A program made the position numbers and the translations under genes. The notes under the pieces are model-generated. The model was not told the DNA's origin. It ran no database searches and was given only the letters and a program-made list of their open reading frames with translations. This document shows positions 24,049-33,515 of a stretch of 64,000 nt of DNA, piece by piece (the first letter of the stretch is position 1; every line of letters starts with the position of its first letter). Source of the stretch: Nageia nagi (lineage: Eukaryota; Pinophyta). The DNA lies in NCBI GenBank assembly GCA_050084985.1, contig JBITNC010000002.1:18042001-18106000 (forward strand), written 5' to 3'.

Positions 24049-24853
24049 GTTCAACGATGCTCAACAAGGGTCATAATGGCTATAAAGGAGACAATATGAT
24101 AAATTCAATGAGTGCAAGTAGGGAAATCAAGTTTGTATGTGATTTTAAAAAGGATATCAATGTGATGAACATATAAGTCAAATACTTTAGTGTTCAAACT
24201 TGTCTATGATCCAAAATAGGAAATAAGAATGCAAACTAAGATCTCTCATAAACAAAAGCACAAAATGAGAATTTGATGGATACCCAATAGCATAAGCACA
24301 GACAATAATGATGAGGATCAATACCTTAAACCATATTCAATAAGCCTACATGAGGAGATGAAGACATACAAAGTGGATTTACACCTATGAAAGAATGAAA
24401 CACTGAGTTGTAGAGCAAAGAATAATTTCTATTAATATGCTAATTATTACAATGCTTCATGTAATGTTGCATTAGATTCATCAAGAATGATGAAAAATTT
24501 ATAAATAAAAATATCAACTAGGTGGTTCTCCACATACAAAATATTTCAATTATATTGCATCAAAGGCACCCAACATAGTCATAAGCAATGCACATGTATT
24601 ATGGTATTCAATGGAATGGATGATCAAGCACCACACTGTTGTAAGGATCAATAAATTATAATGCCATGTACAAGAAGTTAGTCTAATAGTCTTAATACAA
24701 AATGTGTAGGTTTAGTGTAACCGAGGCATCCAACTTTATTAGTTATAATGTAACTAAGACACACAACATTGCCATGTACAAGAGGTTAGTGAAATGGTCT
24801 ACATGAGATTGTATCTAGGAAAATGCTCATAAGGTTGCTAAATAACAAGGTAA
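24049..24853. other. AT-rich DNA beyond the tandem duplication; no gene seen
   Basis: Begins as the first bases of a would-be third unit (gttcaacgatgctc), then diverges. No reading frame or TE signature was recognised. Confidence 0.5.
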
Positions 24854-25275
24854 AAACCATTACATAAGTGGTATCAAGGGCACTCACAAAATGTTACTTG
24901 AGGATGAGGTAATAACTATACACTACTTAAGGATAAGATAACAACCATTACATAAATAGTGTAGGGGCACTCACATAATGTTGCTTGAGGATGAGGTAAC
25001 AACCATACACTATTTAAGGAAAAGATAACAACCATTGCATAAGTGGTACTAGGAGAACTCACATAATATTGCTTCAGGATGAGGCAAAAAGCATACAAAA
25101 TTGGTGCCAACAACACACATATAACTACTTATGGTCATGGAAGTTAACCATTACATAAGTGGTACCATGTGGCACTCACACAACTTCTTAAGGGCAATGC
25201 AGTCAACCATAACAAAATTAGTGTCAAAGGGGAAATCACATAACTGATTAAGGATAAGGTAGTTAACTATTTACA
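24854..25275. repeat. Degenerate tandem repeat, about five units of 58-117 bp
   Basis: Units start with aaccattacataagtggta-like sequence at 24854, 24943, 25029, 25146 and 25204, and continue with 'ggcactcacataatgttgcttgaggatgaggt' in variable form. Short open frames over it on the minus strand come from the repeat itself. Confidence 0.75.
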
Positions 25276-26290
25276 TGTTGTCATGGGGCACTTACAGGCT
25301 ATTGCTAAGAAATCACGTACCTCTCTCAACACCATAGATAGAGGAGGTTCTAGATGGGCTTCAAGCATAAGGTGACACCATCCATAATAAGAATATTTCA
25401 ACTAGGTTAAAATTAATAATTTACAAATGTTGAATCTCCATGTATGCATTGAATGACCAACTACCAAGGAGTGCTACAATAGAGTTCATCATGATGAGCA
25501 ATGGTGATACATAAGGGTACTATAAGCGATGGAGTATTATAGTTACAAAGGGATAGTAGAGTGTGCTTACCCATATGAGAGCAAGATGGCAAAGCGTGCT
25601 TACCTATATGAAAATTTGTCAACAATATATGATCTACATTTCCTTAACATGTTGTTGTAGGGAGGAGTTCAAACAGACATTAATGTATCACCTACAATGT
25701 TGTAATTTTTTTAATAGAGGATGAATTTCTAGAAGTATGTGTGCATTTTATTTGACTTTTCTCTATTCCATGGTGTGTGAATAAAATCCTACCACCAAAT
25801 AATAAAATACTGCAATATTACAAAGTAAGGATATAAATTTTCTTTCATTATCCCCCTTAATGTAAAATATTTTATACTCCACAAAAGAATGATGACAATT
25901 AGATATGATCATCTACCCCTCAATTTCATCATGCCACCTAAAAATGATCATTGACCCCATCCAGATTGAACATGCTTTGATACCATGTTAGAATTTTTAG
26001 GTTTACCAAACTCCATAAATGGAAATATGAAACTAGATCACCCAAATTTGATCAATTGATACAGTAAGTGCCCTATACCACTTATTTGTTAAGACATTTA
26101 GAAAATCTATAATAGGTTGGAGACTCAAATCAAAGAGATTTAAATCATTCAAGAAAGAATAAAGGATCACATGGTGAATTTGGAAGTAGACATAACCATG
26201 GAATTGAGTGCAATGCCAACAGAGGAACACATGTACGATGTTGCAATTTAATTATATCTAAATATTCCCATGCATCTTGGAATTTATATC
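25276..26290. other. Region without clear gene; possible LINE 3' end and an LTR junction
   Basis: Nothing codes recognisably from 25276 to about 25900. At 25976-25990 tttgataccatgtta is the reverse complement of a Met-tRNA primer-binding site and is followed by 'aggtttaccaaactccataaatgg'-like sequence related to that near 8213. The downstream end of the LINE is somewhere in 25.7-26.3 kb; I could not find its A-tail or target duplication. Confidence 0.4.
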
Positions 26291-27029
26291 TACTTGTGTT
26301 ACATACCAAGGCATTATTTTGCTTCCCTTGGTTGACACACCTTATCCCATTGTACCAAGGCACTATTTTTCTCTCCTTTTGCTCAAGACCATAAAAATAT
26401 TCTCATTAGTTTATCCAAATAATTGAGGATTCTCTTTAGGGAAACTAAAACATAAAATCTATAAATCAATAATGCTTGTAGAACTAATTTCAAGCATGTG
26501 ACCATACCCTCAAAGCTTAACCATTTGTGAGTCCATTTTGAAAGCTTTCAGCATATTTTATCTATTATGAATTTCTATTCCTTTAGGTTTTTCTCCATTA
26601 TGGGGATACCCATATAGTCTAAATAAGGGAGGCTATTGAGAATATAAGAATGTGTGTTATTCTATACCTGATTCTTTTATGCATATTAAAGAATATAACT
26701 TTAGATTTTTCCTCATTTAATAGTTGACTAGTGGTTGAAATGTAACAATCTAAAATACTTTTGTTATGAGTTGTTTCTTTTATTGCTTATTCACCCCATA
26801 GTCTTGTATCATCCATAAATTTTATATGGGTTATGGTTATATCCCTATTTAACTCTACTCTTGAAATGGTATTTTTTTTTTTTCCTTCGAATAAGTCTTC
26901 CCAAACCTTTTGCAAAAATAATAAATAGTTACGGTGAGAGGGTATCTCCTTGTCTAATACCTCTAATAGCCTTGAATAACAAGGAAGGGATTCCATTAAT
27001 TAGCACCAATTGATGGGAATAAGACTAAA
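26290..27029 (-). pseudogene. LINE ORF2 C-terminal part: second half of reverse transcriptase and C-domain
   Basis: Resumes at LVLINGIPSLLFKAIRGIRQ, GDTLSPY, then VELNRDITITHIKFMDDT (the YADD catalytic motif appears as FMDD), then YMGIPI, LSKWTHKWLSFEGM, LQALLIYRFYVLVSLK and FLWS. This is the ordinary order of the L1 reverse transcriptase and its C-terminal region. It continues the half on the far side of the copia insertion. Confidence 0.85.
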
Positions 27030-27492
27030 TGGCTAAATTCTTATTCTACCAAGATCACATTTAAGCTCTCTCAAATATCAATAACATAACATCACAAGAT
27101 AACCAATCTCAGAAAGTTGAAATCATATGTAAAGTGGTTCCTCTCATGGAAGAGAGTACATCCACTAATCTAAGATCTTCTTATTCTCAAAGAACACTCT
27201 CTCACTTCTCTTAACAATCCTAGAGCATAACTTTGCTGCAAATTTGAGTAAATAACCAAGTGGAGAGGCCCTCTATTTATAGGGAAAAATCCTTCCTTGG
27301 ATCATTCTTTTAACCAATGTACAATGTCATGACATGCTTAACCTTTTTACCTAAGGGGCATGCTCATGAGATGGATTGTATGACAAGTTACATTATCTTA
27401 TTCACGAATACTTAAAAGGTATCTAGGGATACTTTTAAGTATTAATGAATTTAATCAATAGACCTTATAATAATGCATTATACATTCCAACA
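27030..27492 (-). repeat. 3' LTR of copia element 2
   Basis: On the minus strand it starts TGTTGGAATG (27492 leftward) and ends TTTAGCCA. A TATA box (ctataaata on the minus strand, near 27275-27283) is retained. It differs from the 5' LTR at many positions, so the insertion is old. Confidence 0.88.
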
Positions 27493-27805
27493 CTCTCCCT
27501 TAGTGCGATATTGAGGTAGAGTGAAGAGGAAAGAAGAAAGAGAGAGTTCTCCTCCATAGAGATACAATTGTAAATGAAAATATTTACATCTTTGAGAAAT
27601 ACTATCTTAGATTGAGGCTCACCACTTTACCATTTGATAAATGGTTTCTAATACAATCATTAATCTCAATTAGTTTCACTGTACAAAGTAGTCATTCAAC
27701 AACAAGTTGACATGATGATCCTTTATGAGCTTGTCCACTCGAAGTAGGCAACCTCAACTCTCAATAAGAAACCTGCAAGGTACAAGTAACTCATAAACAA
27801 GATTA

Positions 27806-28539
27806 GTCAGATGTATCACATAAACATTCATATCAACATAAGATAAATGAATCAAGTAATGCCTTCCATAAACTGATCAATGGTGCACTATAAGTCATCA
27901 CAAAGATGTCAAGCCAATACTCATAATCACCTATTGTATAAAAACATGTACTGATAAATGTAAAAAATAGAGCATAAGAATATACAAGTTTTTCACATAT
28001 GGATAACTGAAGAGTGCCAAAATGCATATACTGGTTCCTCACATATGGATAACTGAAAGAATGCTAGAAAAAGCTTCATCATATGCAAAAAAAATGTATA
28101 ACTAGTTCCTCACATAGAGCAAACTAACCATAAAGATGTACATAAAAAGATCAACATTATATAGCTAAAAAACTCTCATAGGGATGAAGTTATCATCACA
28201 TACATGAATTCAAAAAGAATTCAACCTTTACTCCCCCTTGATGGCAACTTCACCAACCTAATAGATTCCTTAAGTTTGCGAAACCAAGCTTAAGAAGGGG
28301 CTTGGTGAACAAATCAACAGAGTTTAGGATTGATGAACAATGTTGTAATTATAGGATACCATCTAAAACCTTCTCTTTGATAAAATATACTTAAATTTTA
28401 ATATGTTTTGTTCTTTGATGGAAAACAAGGTTCTTTTCCAAAGTAATAGTCGATTGATTATTTGAAGAAATCTGAGATGGGTGAGATTGCTCATACTTAA
28501 TTTCTTTCAGAAGATGCCTCAACCAAATAGCTTCTTGGG
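27806..28539 (-). repeat. Foldback arm (direct orientation) of copia element 2: RNase H end and 3' region
   Basis: On the minus strand this carries a degenerate RNase H C-terminus and the family's 'tatccatatgtgaggaac' repeats. It is the reverse complement of 28599-29328, with a spacer of about 59 bp (28540-28598). Arms are about 730 bp and extensively matched with scattered changes. Confidence 0.9.
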
Positions 28540-28598
28540 AAACCTACTACTACTCTCTCCACCATAGAGGTATAATATCAAGCCATTTCAGTCGCAAT

Positions 28599-29328
28599 CC
28601 AAGAAGCTATTTGGTTGAGGCATTTTGTGAAAGAAATTAGGTATGAACAAGCTCACCCATATCAAATTTCTTCATATAATCAATCATCTATTGCTTTGGC
28701 AAAGAACTTTGTTTTCCATCAAAGAATAAAATATGTTGAAATCCAAGCACATTTTATTAGGGAGAAGGTTTTTGATGGTATTATACAATTGCATTATTGT
28801 CCATCAGTCCTAAACTCTGCTAATTTGTTCACTAAGCCCCTTCTTGAAGCTCAATTTTGTAAGCTTAGGGAATCTATTGGGTCAGTGAAGTTACCTTCAA
28901 TGGGGAGTGAAGGTTAAATTCATATCTATGATGATAACTTCATCCCTAGGAGGAGTTTTTACTTGTATAATGGTGATATTTTTATGTATGTATTTGTGGT
29001 TAGTTCATTCCGTGTAAGGAACTAGTTGTACATTTTTTAGCATATGATAGCTTCTACTAGCACTGTTTCAGCTATCTATATGTGAGGAACCAATATGTGA
29101 ATTTTGGTACTATTTAGTTATTGATATGTGAGGAACTCGTATATGCTTATGCTCTATTTTTTATGTTGATTAACATACATTTTTATACAACAGGTGACTA
29201 TGAGTATTGACTTGGCATCTTCGTGATAACTTATAGTGCACAATTGATCAGTTTATGGAAGGCATTACTTGATTCATTTATCTTATGTTTATATGAATGT
29301 TTGTATGATGCATATGATTGATCTCCAC
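28599..29328 (+). pseudogene. Foldback arm (inverted) of copia element 2, with readable RNase H C-terminus
   Basis: The plus strand keeps an open frame of 100 codons (28615-28917): WLRHFVKEI-like start, then YNQSSIALAKNFVFHQRIKY, VEIQAHFIREKV, and SANLFTKPL. This is the end of copia RNase H ('RTKHIEIxxHFIREKV … DIFTKPL'). After the stop it runs into the family's 3' untranslated repeats. It points the opposite way to both LTRs. Confidence 0.88.
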
Positions 29329-29373
29329 TTTCATGGATTCCATCCAACATTTGTGCTTCAAAGCTTTCTTGAA

Positions 29374-29852
29374 TGGTTAAATTCTTATTCTACCAAGATC
29401 ACATGAAAGCTCTCTTAAAGATCAATAACATATTACCACAAGATAGTTAATCTCATAAAGTTGAAACCTAATGTAAAGTTGTTCCTCTCATGGAAGAGAG
29501 TACATCCACTAATCTAAGATCTTTTTATTATCAAAGAACACTTTTTGATAATACTTCTTTCTCACTTATTCTAACAATCCTAGAGCATAACTTTGCTACA
29601 AAATTGAGTGAATAACGAAGAGGGGATGCCCTTTATTTATAAGGAAAAATCCTCTCTTAGATCATCCTTTTAACCAATGTACAATGTTATGACATGCTTC
29701 ACCCTTTTACCCAAGGGGCATGCTCATGAGATGGAGTGTAGGATAAGTTACATTGTCTTATTCACAAATACTTAAATGTATATGGGGATACTTTTAAGTA
29801 TTGGTGAATTTACATGAAGAGACATTACAATAATGTATTATACATTCCAAGA
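29374..29852 (-). repeat. 5' LTR of copia element 2
   Basis: Homologous along its length to 27030-27492 in the same orientation. Its outer end reads cattccaaga where cattccaaca is expected. About 45 bp of unmatched DNA (29329-29373) separate it from the inverted arm; no primer-binding site is recognisable. Confidence 0.85.
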
Positions 29853-31744
29853 CTAAGGAGACTGTGGATTTGCATTCAATAACCCATTTTATCCATTCTT
29901 CCTTAAAACTATTTTCTTACAAGATTTGACCCAAAAAATTCCAACTTACCCTATCATACGCCTTCAATAAATCTAACTTTAAGAACATTCACTTGTTCCT
30001 TTTTGGTCCATCTAATGAATTATTTCTTACGTTATCATAATCTCATCTAGTATTTATATTCACTTCACAAAACCACCTTGCTCTAGAGATATGAGATTAG
30101 GTAATATGGTTTGGAGTTTGTTGGCCATCACCTTGGTGATAATCTTGTAGATCATATTACAAATGGTATTTTATATATAGTTGGTTAGGTTATCCATCTC
30201 TCCTCATTTTGGAATCAAAGTAAAAAAAAGTATGTTTGAGGTATTTGAGAATTCTCCCACTTGATCTAGCCTCTTCCATTGCTTTAGTGACATCATTCCC
30301 TATGGTATCCCAAAAGGCTTTGTAGAACACAATTGGTAATTCATTAAGATTTGGGGGCTTCTCTGACTACATGGAAAACACTAATGCTTTCACCTCTTCC
30401 TCTTTGATCTATCTTGTAAGCTCTTCATTATGCTTCAAAGATACTAATATGGTAATACTTCTTAATACTTCCTCTTGAGCTTGTTTGGATAGATTTGGAT
30501 ATGTAATGAACAAAGTAGAAAAATAATTATTAGTTATTTTTTGCATACCTATAATAGTAGTTTCATTGAGACCATTTGCATTGGTAAGAACATCCATTCA
30601 GTTGTAATGACTTCACGATATGGAAGACTGATGAAAGAACTTTGTATTCTTATCTCCTTGTTAATGTAGCCAAGTTATTCTTGATCTTTGCATCCAATAG
30701 ATCTCATATTTCTTATCAAGCTCCTCTTCCTCTTGCATCAAGGCACTTTCTTGAAGAAGTAACTCTTTTGAAATTACTTTTGTGTGTATCCTTTTTTGCT
30801 AGTACTTGCATTCTTCCCATCAATTATGTTATTTGTTGTTGAAAATCTATCTGTTGGGATTTAGTCTAGCCTTTCAACTTACATTTTATATATTTTAACC
30901 TTGATTGTAATTGAATTATTATGTTCCATATGTTGGTTTACCTTGTTGCCACCATTATTGTACAAACTTTGGTAAATCTTTATTAAGAAGCCATAAATTC
31001 TCAAAATTGAATGGATGATTCTTGGGGTGGGGATTTCTGAAGGTGATGTGGATGCTTATCTAGAAGTGATTTGAAGATAAATGATTTAGGATCTCTGAAG
31101 GATAGCTCTAAAGGTGTTGAATTATTTTCTCTATCAATATTTTGTCTATTATTGATTTTATTGGTTGATCTCCTTTCCTTTTATTAGTCCAGGTAGTGCT
31201 ACAACCTAGAAGTGGAATATCAATCAAGTTCAAATTAGTAGCTTGGACAATCAAGAGCTTTCCCTTCTCATTTAATTGAGCTAGAACTTCCTCTTAGTCA
31301 TTCATTAACATATTGACATTGAAATCTCCTCCTAATACTAATAGATCTTTTAGGTATGCTTCTCTTATAGCCTAAATTACCTTTTATTATATTTTTTATT
31401 CGTACACCTCTTGCATATTGTATATATTAACTATTAACCAAACTATGTCTGATTTGCTATCTCCTAGTCGAATCATTAAGATTTCTCTAGTAGATGTTGC
31501 TATGACTTGGTGAAAGGTGTCTTTATTCCACAAGGGAGCCAATCCTCTTGAAAGACTCTGAGCAACTTAGGCTTCATAATCTCCTTATCTCCAACACCTT
31601 CTTAAAATGGTTTGCATTGTTGCAAGAGATGCTTTGGTTTCTTGAAGTAGCATCACTTCTAGGTGGCTATCTTCTATCATCTTTTTAACGGCCAATTATC
31701 TACGATGACCATTTAATCCCCTTATATTCTATGCATCAATAGTC
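29853..31744 (-). pseudogene. LINE ORF2 N-terminal part: endonuclease and first half of reverse transcriptase
   Basis: The endonuclease shows NIRGLNG near the start, LLQETKASL about 31640 and DLLVLGGDFNVN at 31347-31310, the standard apurinic-type endonuclease signatures. Reverse-transcriptase block 1 follows: FSNTSNILFFTLIPK, YKIITKVMANKL, ILPNLISLEQGGFVK and EWIKWVIECKSTVS at the insertion boundary. There are many stops. Confidence 0.85.
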
Positions 31745-32830
31745 ATTGGGAATCCATATTATAAATTTTGGCTATGGATTTCACCAAAGTTGATTCCTTT
31801 AAATGCACTTCTTCTTGTTGCCTTTTGTCCTTATTTGTCCTCCTACCGATTCCTTGATAGTTTTCATTTTTTCGCATTTTCTCCATGTGAGTGATTCCTA
31901 AGGTTGGCTTTTTTATATTTTTCTTTGCTAATCCCAAAGTGACATCATTAGATGTGTGTTGTTCTTGATTGTAAATTATTAATGCTCCACCTATGTCTGA
32001 TTGTGTTGCTTTTTTATACATTGTCTACTACTCATCGATTAATAGGTTTTGTACCTATATAGTTTGTCGATCCTCTTCTCCCCTCCTTACTTGCAAGTTC
32101 TACTATTTTTTCTATTACTATAGCTTGAGGAGGATGATTCTCTCCTTCTTTAGGCTTTTCTATATTTTTTGCTTGAATTGAGATCAATATTTCTTATCCT
32201 TCCATTGGATTCTCTAATCTTAGGATCTCATATTTGTTGGATGGGATCCTCCATTATTGGTGTTGATTTGTATTTGCTCCCTTTTATTGGTTTTCTCCAT
32301 TACCTAGTTACTATTTTTTGTTCCTCTTCTCATAACAATTTGGAATCCTTGTTCACTTCCTTTCTATAAAGGTTAGGTTCCTAGGTTTGGAACTATTTGA
32401 TGTGTTTCATTTGGCTAATTTGGCACAATCTTTGACTAAATAAATGTCCATATTCATGATAAACTCTCCATCTAAATGGAATTGATTCAAAATCTATATG
32501 TTGCTTCCATATGTTCCCTCTTAATCTGAGATCAATTTTTGTTAGTAAATGTTTTCCTAAGTCCATCTCCCAACATTGTCTGGCACAAGTAGGTGAACTT
32601 CCTTATGTTGACTCTCTTGATCTACCAATATATGTACCAAGAAGGTTGCCTATCATTTGTATAATCTCCTCTATCCATTATTCTAAGGGAAGTGCAAATA
32701 ATTTTAGCCAAATTGGGGCTACTAAGGGCTCGATTCTGAGATCAAAAGTTGATCTCCAAGGTTTCATAGATAATCTTGCAAGATTTGACCTTTATCCTTA
32801 TCAAATACCAATATGAATTATGCCACAAAA
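31745..32830 (-). pseudogene. LINE ORF1 remains (DUF4283 and zinc-knuckle type)
   Basis: On the minus strand 32780-32390 reads IEPLVAPIWLKLFALPLE, IGNLLGTYIGRS and FRWRVYHEYGHLFSQ. These match the plant LINE ORF1 pattern 'LA.PLWIRLxGLPxEYW … IGNxLG … PFRCRxCHxYGHxxxxC', with the zinc-binding cysteines lost. A Lys/Arg-rich tail (32021-31743, …RRTNKDKRQQEEVHLKE…) follows. The plus-strand frame at 32511-32816 is a shadow. Confidence 0.7.
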
Positions 32831-33179
32831 TACCCATTTAGAAATGTCCACATATCGAGTTCCCCTTGTGATTCCTAATATTTTTTAGGACATGCATAAA
32901 TTTGTATACAATATTACTTGCTACAAGCATTCCTTTTAACTTGCTCAACTTCTATCTCCTTTTTACCCATGGTTTGAAGAAACTTCCAGGCTTATACCTA
33001 CTATTACTACCTTTGATTGCTTCCCAAAAAATTACCTATTGAAATTTCTAAGATATTGATTCATTCTCGAGGATACTCCTTCTGTAAATCCCCCTTACGA
33101 GGATTCTTTCATTCCCAAATTTTTTGCCCAACAATTGAAAATCTTAGATGGTAAAAAAAACTAACTACCAAGCAATTTC

Positions 33180-33365
33180 TGAAAACGCTGACGAAGACCC
33201 TCGCCTCGGTCGCCCGCCGGTTCCCTTACGCGCGCAGGCTGGGGCTTGCAGACGCGTGCGATCCAGAGCTCCTTCGCGTTCATTCCTTTTCTCAACATCT
33301 ATCGAACATTAAAAAAATTGATCTATTTAAAAACCAAGAAAGTAGAACATTTGTTTGATGAAACT
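33180..33365 (+). promoter_or_regulatory. Promoter-proximal CpG-rich region and 5' leader of the HD-domain gene
   Basis: A short CpG-rich block (33187-33285: gcctcggtcgcccgccgg, ttacgcgcgcagg, cagacgcgtgcgatcc) contrasts with the AT-rich DNA on both sides. The frame of exon 1 stays open upstream to 33246 but contains no ATG, so this is leader rather than a transit peptide, unless a non-ATG start is used. The dead LINE ends only a few tens of bases upstream. Confidence 0.5.
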
Positions 33366-33515
33366 ATGGAGGTGGTGAAAGAGGCAGAGGCGTTGGTTCA
33401 TTCTGTGATGGGCAATTGGGATGCCTCTCACGATGCATTTCATGCTCTCAGAGTTCGTAAGCTTGCACTTTCACTTGCTTCAGAAGAACAATTACCCTCC
33501 CAGAGCATCGAAATC
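33366..33515 (+). CDS. HD-domain gene, exon 1 (50 codons)
   Basis: Starts at the first in-frame ATG after the open leader and ends …SQSIEI before the donor gtaagc. Contains the first metal-binding His (H26) in [10 protein letters not shown]. Phase 0. Confidence 0.92.

Larger units (their letters stand above)
27030..29852 (-). mobile_element. Ty1/copia element 2 (family X): palindromic, non-autonomous
   Basis: Two minus-oriented LTRs (27030-27492 and 29374-29852) enclose 1.9 kb made mainly of an inverted duplication of the RNase H and 3' region. Flanks are ctaaa and ctaag, a 5-bp duplication with one mismatch, and removing the element rejoins the LINE reverse transcriptase. LTR sequence is homologous to element 1 (TGTTGGAATGTATAATGC start). 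The polypurine tract complement ctctcccttag adjoins the 3' LTR at 27493. No gag, protease, integrase or reverse transcriptase remains. Confidence 0.9.
26290..33150 (-). mobile_element. L1-type LINE (non-LTR retrotransposon), split by a copia insertion
   Basis: The minus strand shows, in order, an ORF1-like region (32830-32380), an endonuclease start (31744 to about 31000), reverse-transcriptase N-half (about 30600-29853), the copia insertion 27030-29852, reverse-transcriptase C-half (27020 to about 26600) and the C-terminal domain (to about 26290). Stops and frameshifts are frequent, so it is dead. Excluding the insertion it spans about 4 kb or more. Its 5' end lies within about 200 bp of the start of the HD-domain gene, in head-to-head orientation. 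Confidence 0.88.

Noticed and set aside
24840-25280. CRISPR-like array of spaced repeats
   Set aside because: Units vary in length and sequence, neighbouring units share their whole length, there are no cas genes, and the DNA is plant nuclear.
32511-32816. Plus-strand 101-codon frame
   Set aside because: It is the reverse shadow of the LINE ORF1 region, whose minus-strand motifs are recognisable.
33246-33365. In-frame upstream extension of HD exon 1 as an organelle transit peptide
   Set aside because: The open stretch has no ATG (it would need TTG), and the family normally starts near the ATG at 33366. Kept as leader.
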